Assembly: GCA_010024215.1 (NCBI GenBank)
Contig: RGHK01000028.1
Coordinates: forward strand, 1 to 9,271
DNA length: 9,271 nt
Direction: 5' to 3'
DNA from: Pseudomonadota bacterium
Lineage (GTDB): Bacteria; Pseudomonadota; Gammaproteobacteria; Magnimaribacterales; D2472
Shown: positions 1-6,731 of the stretch, piece after piece
Layout of the letters: every line of letters starts with the position of its first letter
Numbering within the stretch: the first letter of the stretch is position 1
The notes under the pieces: model-generated
What the model saw: only the letters and a program-made list of their open reading frames with translations
Databases searched by the model: none
Told to the model about the DNA's origin: nothing
Translations under genes and position numbers: made by a program

Positions 1-99
1 AAAACTTCCTATATATATCCATTGTAAAGATAGTACTAATACTATTTGTCATTGATGCTAATGAGGAAACAATTGCAGCAATCAAAGCTGCAAAAGTTA
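1..99. repeat. Direct repeat copy A, 99 bp, at the window edge
   Basis: Bases 1-99 match 562-660 base for base at a constant offset of 561. The match ends at base 100 (t, against a at 661) and starts exactly at base 1, so its true left limit is unknown. On the minus strand it encodes the symporter helix segment with IAAIVSSLASM and continuing to MDIYRKF. In this copy the segment directly follows the symporter C-terminal residues (FIYI), where a family member should instead be close to its end. The misplaced position and the length suggest an assembly loop rather than a natural repeat. Confidence 0.97.
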
Positions 100-658
100 T
101 ATAGATAAATGCCAAAACACTTATAACTATTAATGTGTTTATATTAAAAGATTTCGAAGTTCTAAAATCTATCCCATTTAAATCAATAGCATTAGGTTGA
201 ACTTGATATCCTTGAATTAAAGATGTCATATAGCATGCAAATCCAGAGATAAAAAATACAATACCCATTCTATGGATATAAGGAAGTTCCGGGAAAGCAA
301 AACTTATAACGATAGATAAAACTAATGAGGATATTGCAGCGACTAAAGTAGATAAAGTTGTGGCTTTATTCCAAAATAAGGCAACTAAAAATATAACCAA
401 TATTCCTGGTGTAAATAAGCCGGTGAAGTTCTGTATATATTGGAATATAGAATCAAAGCTTCCTAAAAGTGGTTTTGCAACTATTACAGCAACTAACAAA
501 GAGAGAACAACAGTATTTCTTCCAATGCTAATTAATTTAGATTCAGAAACATGGTTTTTAGAAAACTTCCTATATATATCCATTGTAAAGATAGTACTAA
601 TACTATTTGTCATTGATGCTAATGAGGAAACAATTGCAGCAATCAAAGCTGCAAAAGT
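1..658 (-). pseudogene. C-terminal fragment of SGLT-type sodium/solute symporter
   Basis: Reading from 658 leftwards, the minus strand is open to the window edge in a frame different from the upstream fragment. It begins TFAALIAAIVSSLASM, which carries the conserved Ala and two Ser that bind Na+ in vSGLT (A361, S364, S365). It continues with IFTMDIY, then FQYIQNFTGLFTPGI, which contains the Gln equivalent to the sugar-binding Q428 of vSGLT, then several hydrophobic helices, ending FNINTLIVISVLAFIYI near base 100. This matches the last third of the family, about 186 residues. It has no start codon of its own and is the continuation of the 658-1581 fragment after loss of about 40 residues. Past base 100 the frame runs into repeat copy A and repeats its own first residues, so the natural stop codon is not in the window. 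Shown: sequence and frame. Inferred: that one intact gene once covered both parts. Confidence 0.85.
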
Positions 659-660
659 TA
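562..660. repeat. Direct repeat copy B, 99 bp, inside the symporter gene
   Basis: This is the second copy of the repeat at 1-99. It sits in the plausible position for this protein segment, at the head of the symporter C-terminal half: IAAIVSSLASM, then the IFTMDIY motif, then the rest of the protein down to about base 100. Its upstream border (660/661) is the point where the symporter reading frame breaks. Both ends of the anomaly therefore share one boundary. Confidence 0.97.
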
Positions 661-1581
661 AAAAAGTATTGCAGCACAGATGCCTGGTAAAACAATAACT
701 AAAGGCATTAATAATTTTAAATATGCTGCAAACATTACACCTTTTTGAGCTTCTTTAATTGATTTAGCACCAAGCGCCCTTTGGGTAATATATTGATTAA
801 AACCCCAATAAGCAAAATGACCAATCCATACACCAGCACCAATTAATATCCATATACCAGGAAGATTTTCATACGATGGATTATCTGATGAAAGAATCAT
901 ATCAAATTTTTCTGGGAGTTCTTGATAAACAATAGTTAGCCCACTTAAAACACCTGAATCATCAGAGATGGTATTAAGTGCTATATATGAAACAGCCAAG
1001 CCTCCAAATATCAAAAGAACAACCTGAACAATGTCAGTCATCGCAACTGCCTTTAGACCGCCTGAAAGAGAGTAGGCTAATGAAAGTAAAGCTAACAAAA
1101 TTAGACCATGAACTAATGACAACCCTGTTAAGGTATTAATAGCAATTGAACCCAGCCAAAGCACTGTGGTTAAATTTATAAAAATATATACGGTTAACCA
1201 AAAAAAAGATAAAACTAAACTTACTCTTCTATCAAATCTTTGCTCTAAGAACTGAGGCATTGTATAAATCTTTTTTTCTAAAAACAAAGGAAGAAAAAAT
1301 TTAGCCATCACGATTAAAGCTATTGCAGCTGTTAACTCCCAAACTGCAATTGCCATTCCAACAACAAATCCTTGTCCTGACATGCCTATAATTTGTTCAG
1401 CTGAAATATTTGCTGCAATTAATGATGCGCCTATAGCCCACCAAGGAAGAGATCTCCCAGCTAAAAAATAATCTTCTGCAGTTCTTTCTTTACCTCGAGC
1501 TGTTCTTGAGACATAAGTTGCAAGAGAGATAATACCAATACAATAGAGACCTACAATAATCCAATCCAAGGTGTTAAACAT
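658..1581 (-). CDS. SGLT-family sodium/solute symporter, N-terminal part (truncated)
   Basis: This is the inner-membrane Na+-coupled uptake carrier of the SSS family, closest in memory to Vibrio vSGLT, which carries galactose. The 307 visible residues hold the first eight or so hydrophobic helices. Family motifs are EDYFLAG (36-42), SLPWWAIGASLIAANISAEQ (44-63), SGGLKAVAMTDIVQ (173-186), YWGFNQYITQR (258-268) and LKLLMPL..LPG (288-300). N58, S60, E62, Q63, N136, Y258, W259 and K289 line up with the vSGLT sugar site, but H255 and A257 replace N260 and Y262, so the substrate may not be galactose. Relatives exceed 500 residues. This frame stops at TAA (660-658) right after LPGICAAILF, where about 40 residues leading to the next helix are missing; the rest follows in another frame. 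It starts at ATG 1581 with a strong Shine-Dalgarno, 15 nt after eda, so it is the last gene of the operon. The substrate is not determinable here. Confidence 0.88.
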   Translation of the reverse strand: MFNTLDWIIVGLYCIGIISLATYVSRTARGKERTAEDYFLAGRSLPWWAIGASLIAANISAEQIIGMSGQGFVVGMAIAVWELTAAIALIVMAKFFLPLFLEKKIYTMPQFLEQRFDRRVSLVLSFFWLTVYIFINLTTVLWLGSIAINTLTGLSLVHGLILLALLSLAYSLSGGLKAVAMTDIVQVVLLIFGGLAVSYIALNTISDDSGVLSGLTIVYQELPEKFDMILSSDNPSYENLPGIWILIGAGVWIGHFAYWGFNQYITQRALGAKSIKEAQKGVMFAAYLKLLMPLVIVLPGICAAILF

Positions 1582-1584
1582 TAT

Positions 1585-1592
1585 CCTCTCCT
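1585..1592 (-). promoter_or_regulatory. Strong ribosome binding site of the symporter gene
   Basis: AGGAGAGG lies four bases before ATG 1581 in the 15-nt gap between eda and the symporter. It is the best Shine-Dalgarno match in the window and fixes the symporter start. The genes upstream rely more on overlaps and weaker sites. Confidence 0.8.
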
Positions 1593-1596
1593 AAGG

Positions 1597-2223
1597 TTAA
1601 CTATTACTAATTAATTCTTTTGATTTTTCTAATTTATTTCTAATCTCTTCCCATGATTTAGATTTAATTAAATCAGCAGGTATTAAAGCAGAAGCACCAA
1701 CAGCTGTTACATTATCTAAAGCTAAATAACTTAAAGTATTTTCATCTGTAATTCCACCAGTTGGAATGAATTTTATATCAGAAAATACAGATTTATATGC
1801 TTTGAGTCTACTCGCCCCACCAGACAGCTCAGCTGGAAAAAATTTAAGTGTTTTAAAACCAGCTTCACTAGCTTTCATTATTTCTGATGGAGTTTGGACG
1901 CCAGGAATCATCACAATGTTTTTTGAAGCTGCATAATCTGCTAGATCTTCAGAAAAACCTGGTGTTATTAAAAAAGATGCGTTTGCTTTATTGGCTATAT
2001 CGATATGAGATTTAGTTCTAATTGTTCCAATTCCTAAATTGATTTCAGGAAATTTTTTAAACTCATCAACTATTTCTAGAGTTCTTTCATCTCTTAATGT
2101 GATTTCAACTAAGGGGATAGAAACATCCATAAGAATATCGCATAAAGGTTCAACATCATCTCTAGATACCAGAGTGGTTAGAGGAAGTAATTGAGTTTTT
2201 TTAATGATATTTAATGCGTTCAT
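1597..2223 (-). CDS. eda: KDPG aldolase (2-dehydro-3-deoxy-phosphogluconate aldolase)
   Basis: This cytosolic class I aldolase cleaves 2-keto-3-deoxy-6-phosphogluconate to pyruvate and glyceraldehyde-3-phosphate, the last step of the Entner-Doudoroff pathway. The 208-residue protein is a normal length for the family (E. coli about 213) and is one TIM barrel. VEITLR (39-44) carries the general acid/base Glu40. GIGT (64-67) is the next barrel strand, ITPG lies at 86-89, and IPGVQTPSE at 106-114. KFFPAE at 127-132 contains the Schiff-base Lys127, and PTGGI is the phosphate-binding loop. Its ATG shares the ATGA sequence with the edd stop (2223-2220), so translation is probably coupled to edd. Some family members also act on 4-hydroxy-2-oxoglutarate, but the position after edd makes the ED role very likely. 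Confidence 0.96.
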   Translation of the reverse strand: MNALNIIKKTQLLPLTTLVSRDDVEPLCDILMDVSIPLVEITLRDERTLEIVDEFKKFPEINLGIGTIRTKSHIDIANKANASFLITPGFSEDLADYAASKNIVMIPGVQTPSEIMKASEAGFKTLKFFPAELSGGASRLKAYKSVFSDIKFIPTGGITDENTLSYLALDNVTAVGASALIPADLIKSKSWEEIRNKLEKSKELISNS

Positions 2224-4016
2224 GAGAAAATAGAGGCTCCAGTTTCTACAGTACCAACTTTATCTCTAAATGCTCTAAAGAGCTCTCTTCCAACCCCATT
2301 ATGTAAATGATTTATTTCTGCATGAGTTCTATTCTTTAAAATATCATCATCAACCAATAATTTGAAAGTTCCTTTATTAATATCTAACTCAATCAAATCA
2401 CCATCATTTATTAATCCAATAGCTCCCATGTTAATTGCTTCTGGAGTTACATGAATTACTGCAGGGACGCTTCCAGATGCACCCGACATTCTTCCATCAG
2501 TTATGATTGCTATTTCAAAGCCTTTAGACTGAAGAACATTTAGCGGTGAGGTAAGCTTATGAAGCTCTGGCATACCATTAGCTGATGGGCCTTGTCCTCT
2601 GACAACAATAATCAAGTCTTTATTTAACTTATTTGATTGGAATGCTTTTAAAACATCTTCTTGATCATCAAAAACCATTGCTGGTGCTTTTATAACTTTG
2701 TCAGGGCTTTTGAGAGCAGAGGTTTTAATTATGCCTTTTCCAATATTGCCATCTAATAACCTTAAACCCCCAGATTGTCTGAATGGGTTATTTGTATCCC
2801 TTATAATGCTCTGATCAAGAATAAATGAAGTATTTTCCCAAATAAGATCTCCATCATGTATTTCTAACTTGTTTCTATAAACATTTAAACCCTTACCAAG
2901 AAGAGTTTGAACATCTTCAAATAAATATCCACCATCCAATAAAGAGCCAATAAAAGCTGATACTCCACCTGAATTATGAAATTCATTTACATCAGCTGTT
3001 CCGTTGGGATAAATATTTGTAATGATTGGGACAAAAGATGCAATTTCATCAATATCTTCAATTGTAATTTTAAAGCCTCCAGCCTCTGCCATAGCAATTA
3101 AATGAATAGCCAGATTGGTAGATCCACCACTAGCTATAAGGGCCACAATAGCATTAACCCAACTCTTAGAATCAAGCATTTCTCCCATTTTTATACCTTT
3201 ATCTTTAAGGTTTAAAATGCATTCAACAGTTTTATCTATTAGTAGCTGTCTCTCTTGAGTTTTTGGTTGATAAAATGATGAGCTTGGTAATTGCAGGCCC
3301 ATAACTTCCATAATCAATTGATTGGTATTTGCAGTACCATAAAAAGTACAAGTACCTGAAGTATGATATGCAGCTTGTTCAGATGAAATTAAAGCTGATC
3401 TATCTATTTCTCCGCTTGCAAATTTTTTTCTGTTAACTGATTTTTCAGAATTTGATATACCAGTTGGCATTGGTCCAGCTGGCAGCATAGCCATTGGTAA
3501 ATGTCCAAATGTAAGAGCGCCTATGACTAATCCTGGAACAATTTTATCGCATACGCCTAGACAAACGCCTGCATCAAAAACATTGTGTGAAAAAGCTACT
3601 GCGGTTGATAAAGCAATAACATCTCTACTAAATAAAGATAACTCCATACCAGGTTCTCCCTGAGTAATTCCATCACACATAGCAGGCACACCACCTGCAA
3701 CTCTTGCAATAGCATTTCTTTTCTCAGAAGAAGCTTTTATAACATCTGGGTAATCTTTCAGAGGAGCATGTGCAGAGAGCATGTCATTATAAGCTGTAAC
3801 TACGCCTATAACAGTACCTCCATTAGCACCTTGATTTTGCTGAGCTTTATCACATGAAGCAAATGCATGAGCAATATTACTACAACCCATATTATTTCGA
3901 GCAGATTTAGATTGATCTGAAGAAAAATTTATTTTTTTTAAATAACTAGATCTAGAATCCTTACTTCTCTCTTCTATACGATTCTTAATATCTATGAGTT
4001 TTTTATTTAAATTCAT
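2220..4016 (-). CDS. edd: Phosphogluconate dehydratase (6-phosphogluconate to KDPG)
   Basis: This cytosolic Fe-S dehydratase of the IlvD/Edd family removes water from 6-phosphogluconate to form KDPG. At 598 residues it is close to E. coli Edd (603). Visible landmarks are TAYNDMLSAH (74-83), PAMCDGITQGEPGMELS (111-127), GVCDKIVPG (154-162) with Cys156, GTCTFYGTANTNQ (221-233) with Cys223, SGGSTN (296-301) and GRMSGASG (508-515). Cys156 and Cys223 match the E. coli Edd cluster cysteines. The Edd-type N-terminus (NIAHAFASC, near 47-55) and the zwf/eda neighbours separate it from dihydroxy-acid dehydratase IlvD. I choose ATG 4016 over an in-frame TTG at 4040 because its ATGA overlaps the zwf stop, the usual coupled arrangement. 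The sequence directly before it is A-rich with no clear Shine-Dalgarno, which fits coupling. Confidence 0.96.
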   Translation of the reverse strand: MNLNKKLIDIKNRIEERSKDSRSSYLKKINFSSDQSKSARNNMGCSNIAHAFASCDKAQQNQGANGGTVIGVVTAYNDMLSAHAPLKDYPDVIKASSEKRNAIARVAGGVPAMCDGITQGEPGMELSLFSRDVIALSTAVAFSHNVFDAGVCLGVCDKIVPGLVIGALTFGHLPMAMLPAGPMPTGISNSEKSVNRKKFASGEIDRSALISSEQAAYHTSGTCTFYGTANTNQLIMEVMGLQLPSSSFYQPKTQERQLLIDKTVECILNLKDKGIKMGEMLDSKSWVNAIVALIASGGSTNLAIHLIAMAEAGGFKITIEDIDEIASFVPIITNIYPNGTADVNEFHNSGGVSAFIGSLLDGGYLFEDVQTLLGKGLNVYRNKLEIHDGDLIWENTSFILDQSIIRDTNNPFRQSGGLRLLDGNIGKGIIKTSALKSPDKVIKAPAMVFDDQEDVLKAFQSNKLNKDLIIVVRGQGPSANGMPELHKLTSPLNVLQSKGFEIAIITDGRMSGASGSVPAVIHVTPEAINMGAIGLINDGDLIELDINKGTFKLLVDDDILKNRTHAEINHLHNGVGRELFRAFRDKVGTVETGASIFS

Positions 4017-5473
4017 TTTTTTGATGAGCCATTTTTCCAAGATCTAAAATCTCTTTTTAAAAGTAAGTCTGCATTGGATGGACCCCATCCTCCTGATATA
4101 TATTCTTCCATTGGAACATCTTCTGATTCCCAAAGATTGATTATGTTATCTATCCATTTCCAAGACGCTTCAATTTCATCACGTCTGACAAACAATGATG
4201 GATTACCTCTTATAACATCTAACAGCAATCTCTCATAACAATCTTGATGACCAAGTTCATGATAGTCATGTAAATTCAAATCTAAAGGTAATTCTTCTAA
4301 ATCATATCCAGATACGCCTGGTTTCTTTGTGTTTAATTTAAGATCAATGCCCTCATCAGGATGGATTCTTAAAACAAGTTGATCAGCTTTCAAAGAAGCT
4401 TCTTTTGAAAAAATATTGTGTGGTACAGCTTTATACCTCACAACAATCTCAGATGATTTTGAATGCATGCGTTTACCAGTTCGCAAATAAAAAGGAACTC
4501 CTGTCCATCTCCAGTTATTTATTTCTAATTTAAGCGCAACAAAAGTTTCTGTATTATTTTCTGCATTAACACCTTCTTCATCAATATAAGCACAGGCTGC
4601 TTCACCTTTTGAAATACCATCAAGATATTGAGCTCTTACTGAATTTATACCAATAGTCTCTTCTGTAAAAGGAGCAAGAGATTTCAGCACTTTTAATTTT
4701 TCATCCCTTACTGATTCACTTTGAATTGATACTGGTGGCTCCATTGCAATTAAACAAAGAATTTGTAATAAGTGATTCTGAACCATATCTCTAAGAGCAC
4801 CAGTTTCATCATAATAACCACCTCTGTCTTCAACTCCTAAATCTTCAGCAACAGTAATTTGAATATGATCTATAGCAGAATTAGACCAGCTTTTTTCAAA
4901 GATAGTATTTGCAAATCTTAATGCTAAGAGGTTTTGAACAGCTTCTTTACCTAAATAATGATCTATTCTATAAATCTGACTTTCATCAAAACCAGCAGAT
5001 AGTGAATTATTAATATCCTGCGCAGTTTCAAGGTTGCTACCAATTGGTTTTTCTACTACAACACGACAATTATCTTCTATTAAATTATTTTCCTTTAAAG
5101 AAGTTGATATTTGTTTATATAAGTTTGGAGGTGTAGCTAAATAATAAACAACAGGCCTATCCTTTGGAATATTATTAATATTTTTCCAATCCTCACTAGA
5201 ACTAATATCAAGCTTAATATAGTTTAATCTTTGTCCAAACCTAGTCCAGGCTTCCTCATTATCTTTAAAGCTAGGAAAGTATTTTTCTAAAGAGTTTTTA
5301 ACCATTTGAGTATATTCTTCTTTTGAAATTTCTCTTGATCCCAAACCTATTATTTCACTTTCTTTATCAATATTCCCAAGTGTTTCTTGCCTAAACATAG
5401 CTGGTATTAGTTTTCTATTTGATAAATCTCCAGTACCGCCAAAAAGGTATAAATTGAATGTATTAAGATCCAT
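4013..5473 (-). CDS. zwf: Glucose-6-phosphate 1-dehydrogenase
   Basis: Zwf oxidises glucose-6-phosphate to 6-phosphogluconolactone with NAD(P)+ and is the entry to the Entner-Doudoroff and oxidative pentose phosphate routes in the cytosol. At 486 residues it is full length (E. coli 491). The Rossmann motif FGGTGDLSNRKLIPA is at 11-25 and EKPIG at 141-145. The signature RIDHYLGKE is at 169-177, containing the substrate-binding His/Lys, and the catalytic His is in QNHLLQ (His234). The C-terminal half carries VPFYLRTGKR and VRRDE. Start ATG 5473 lies 11 nt inside the end of aceF and has a good Shine-Dalgarno (AAAGGAA, 5481-5487). The gene ends in an ATGA overlap with edd. Cofactor preference cannot be read with confidence. 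No pgl gene for the following hydrolysis is adjacent, although zwf-pgl pairs are common elsewhere. Confidence 0.97.
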   Translation of the reverse strand: MDLNTFNLYLFGGTGDLSNRKLIPAMFRQETLGNIDKESEIIGLGSREISKEEYTQMVKNSLEKYFPSFKDNEEAWTRFGQRLNYIKLDISSSEDWKNINNIPKDRPVVYYLATPPNLYKQISTSLKENNLIEDNCRVVVEKPIGSNLETAQDINNSLSAGFDESQIYRIDHYLGKEAVQNLLALRFANTIFEKSWSNSAIDHIQITVAEDLGVEDRGGYYDETGALRDMVQNHLLQILCLIAMEPPVSIQSESVRDEKLKVLKSLAPFTEETIGINSVRAQYLDGISKGEAACAYIDEEGVNAENNTETFVALKLEINNWRWTGVPFYLRTGKRMHSKSSEIVVRYKAVPHNIFSKEASLKADQLVLRIHPDEGIDLKLNTKKPGVSGYDLEELPLDLNLHDYHELGHQDCYERLLLDVIRGNPSLFVRRDEIEASWKWIDNIINLWESEDVPMEEYISGGWGPSNADLLLKRDFRSWKNGSSKK

Positions 5474-6731
5474 TAAATGATTCCTTTAAAAATTGTATTT
5501 GATTAAGTTGATTTGATAATTCAGTTACAAATTTTGCTGCATATGCGCCATTAATTACCCTATGATCGTATGAGAGTGATAATGGTAAAAATTTTCTATT
5601 AACAACCTCATTATTAATTAAATGAAGATTATCAAATGGTTTAGATAAACCCAAAATTGCTACTTCAGGCGGATTAATTATTGGAGTAAAGTATTTACCA
5701 CCAATGCCACTCAGTGAAGAAATAGTAAAAGTAGCGCCTTTAAGCTGATCGACCTTAAGCTTTCTTTCTTTTGCTAGCTTAGCTAATGACATAACATCGT
5801 TAGAGATATCTAAAATAGATTTTTTATCTGCATCTTTAATGTTTGGAACAATTAAGCCCTCTGGCGTATCTACCGCTATACCAATATTAAAATACTCTTT
5901 AATTACTACTGTATCTAGATCTTTATTTAATGAAGTATTCATTAAAGGGTAAAGTTTTAAAGTTTCTACTGTTGATTTAATGATGTAAGCAAGTGGTGAA
6001 ACTTTTGTCTTATGTTTTTTATTAAGTTCAGAGCGCAATGCTAATAAATCTGTAATGTCAGAATCATCATGTTGAGTTACATGTGGAATATTTATCCATG
6101 AAGTATGAAGATTTTTTGCAGCAGTTTTTTGAAATTTAGATAATTTTTCAAAACTAACATCACCCCATTTTGAAAAATCAATATCCGGCTGCGAATGTTG
6201 AAAGCTAGTTTGAGAGTTAACATTATTATTTAATCTCTGTGATACAAATGCGTGAAGATCTTCTTTTAAAATTCTTCCTTTAGGTCCAGAACCTTTGACC
6301 TCCAATAAATTTATTCCAAATTCCCTTGCAAGCTTCCTGGTTGCAGGTCCAGAGTGAACAGATGAATTTTTATAATTTATTGGTTGAGAGCTTTGAGTGA
6401 CTGTTTTGATTGGTTCTGGGTTAATTGAGGCGGTTTCTGTATTTTTATCAATAACGGTTTCTGTTTTTTTTATTTTTTTATCTGCTTCTTTTATCGTCTC
6501 GATTTCTACAAAAGGCATGCCCTGTTTGACCATGTCACCAACATTGATAAGAATTTTTTTAATTGTCCCATTAACTGAAGCTGGGATTTCCATTGCTGCT
6601 TTATCAGTTTCAAGAATCATAATTGAATCCTCTGACTCAACTGTTTGGCCAACCTCTACACAAACTTCAATAACTTCTACCTCATCAACATCGCCAAGGT
6701 CAGGAATATTAAGTTGCTTAATAGTTGACAT
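5463..6731 (-). CDS. aceF: Dihydrolipoamide acetyltransferase, E2 of pyruvate dehydrogenase, single lipoyl domain
   Basis: AceF is the core of the pyruvate dehydrogenase complex and moves the acetyl group from E1 to CoA by a swinging lipoyl arm. The 422-residue protein has three domains. One lipoyl domain (about 1-78) has the lipoylation site ETDKAAMEIP at Lys44. A charged, Thr/Ser/Gln-rich linker covers about 80-125. The peripheral subunit-binding domain (about 127-164) has GPATRKLAREFGI and GPKGRI. The acyltransferase core (about 190-422) has TISSLSGIGG (336-345) and SYDHRVING (387-395) with catalytic His390. E. coli AceF has three lipoyl domains and is over 600 residues long, so this is a minimal version. 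The Asn in DHRVING, where E. coli has Asp, occurs in other gammaproteobacterial E2p. ATG 6731 overlaps the aceE stop by one base (TAATG) and has GGAAG upstream (6736-6740), so I prefer it to an in-frame TTG at 6743. No lpd gene follows; zwf does. Confidence 0.95.
   Translation of the reverse strand: MSTIKQLNIPDLGDVDEVEVIEVCVEVGQTVESEDSIMILETDKAAMEIPASVNGTIKKILINVGDMVKQGMPFVEIETIKEADKKIKKTETVIDKNTETASINPEPIKTVTQSSQPINYKNSSVHSGPATRKLAREFGINLLEVKGSGPKGRILKEDLHAFVSQRLNNNVNSQTSFQHSQPDIDFSKWGDVSFEKLSKFQKTAAKNLHTSWINIPHVTQHDDSDITDLLALRSELNKKHKTKVSPLAYIIKSTVETLKLYPLMNTSLNKDLDTVVIKEYFNIGIAVDTPEGLIVPNIKDADKKSILDISNDVMSLAKLAKERKLKVDQLKGATFTISSLSGIGGKYFTPIINPPEVAILGLSKPFDNLHLINNEVVNRKFLPLSLSYDHRVINGAYAAKFVTELSNQLNQIQFLKESFNGS
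5481..5487 (-). promoter_or_regulatory. Ribosome binding site of zwf inside the end of aceF
   Basis: AAAGGAA on the minus strand ends seven bases before ATG 5473 and lies within the last codons of aceF. It supports the overlapping zwf start rather than a later one, since a later start would lose the nucleotide-binding motif. Confidence 0.65.

Noticed and set aside
360..698. Plus-strand open frame of 112 codons
   Set aside because: It lies opposite the symporter C-terminal fragment, which has clear family motifs on the minus strand. The plus frame shows no recognisable domain and crosses the repeat boundary.
4016..4040. Upstream TTG start for edd adding eight residues
   Set aside because: The ATG at 4016 overlaps the zwf stop as ATGA and gives the family length. 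The TTG has no better ribosome binding site and would only increase overlap with zwf.
5544..5570. Asn instead of Asp in the AceF active-site motif DHRVING
   Set aside because: This looked like a lost catalytic residue, but the same Asn is present in other gammaproteobacterial E2p proteins, so it is normal variation.
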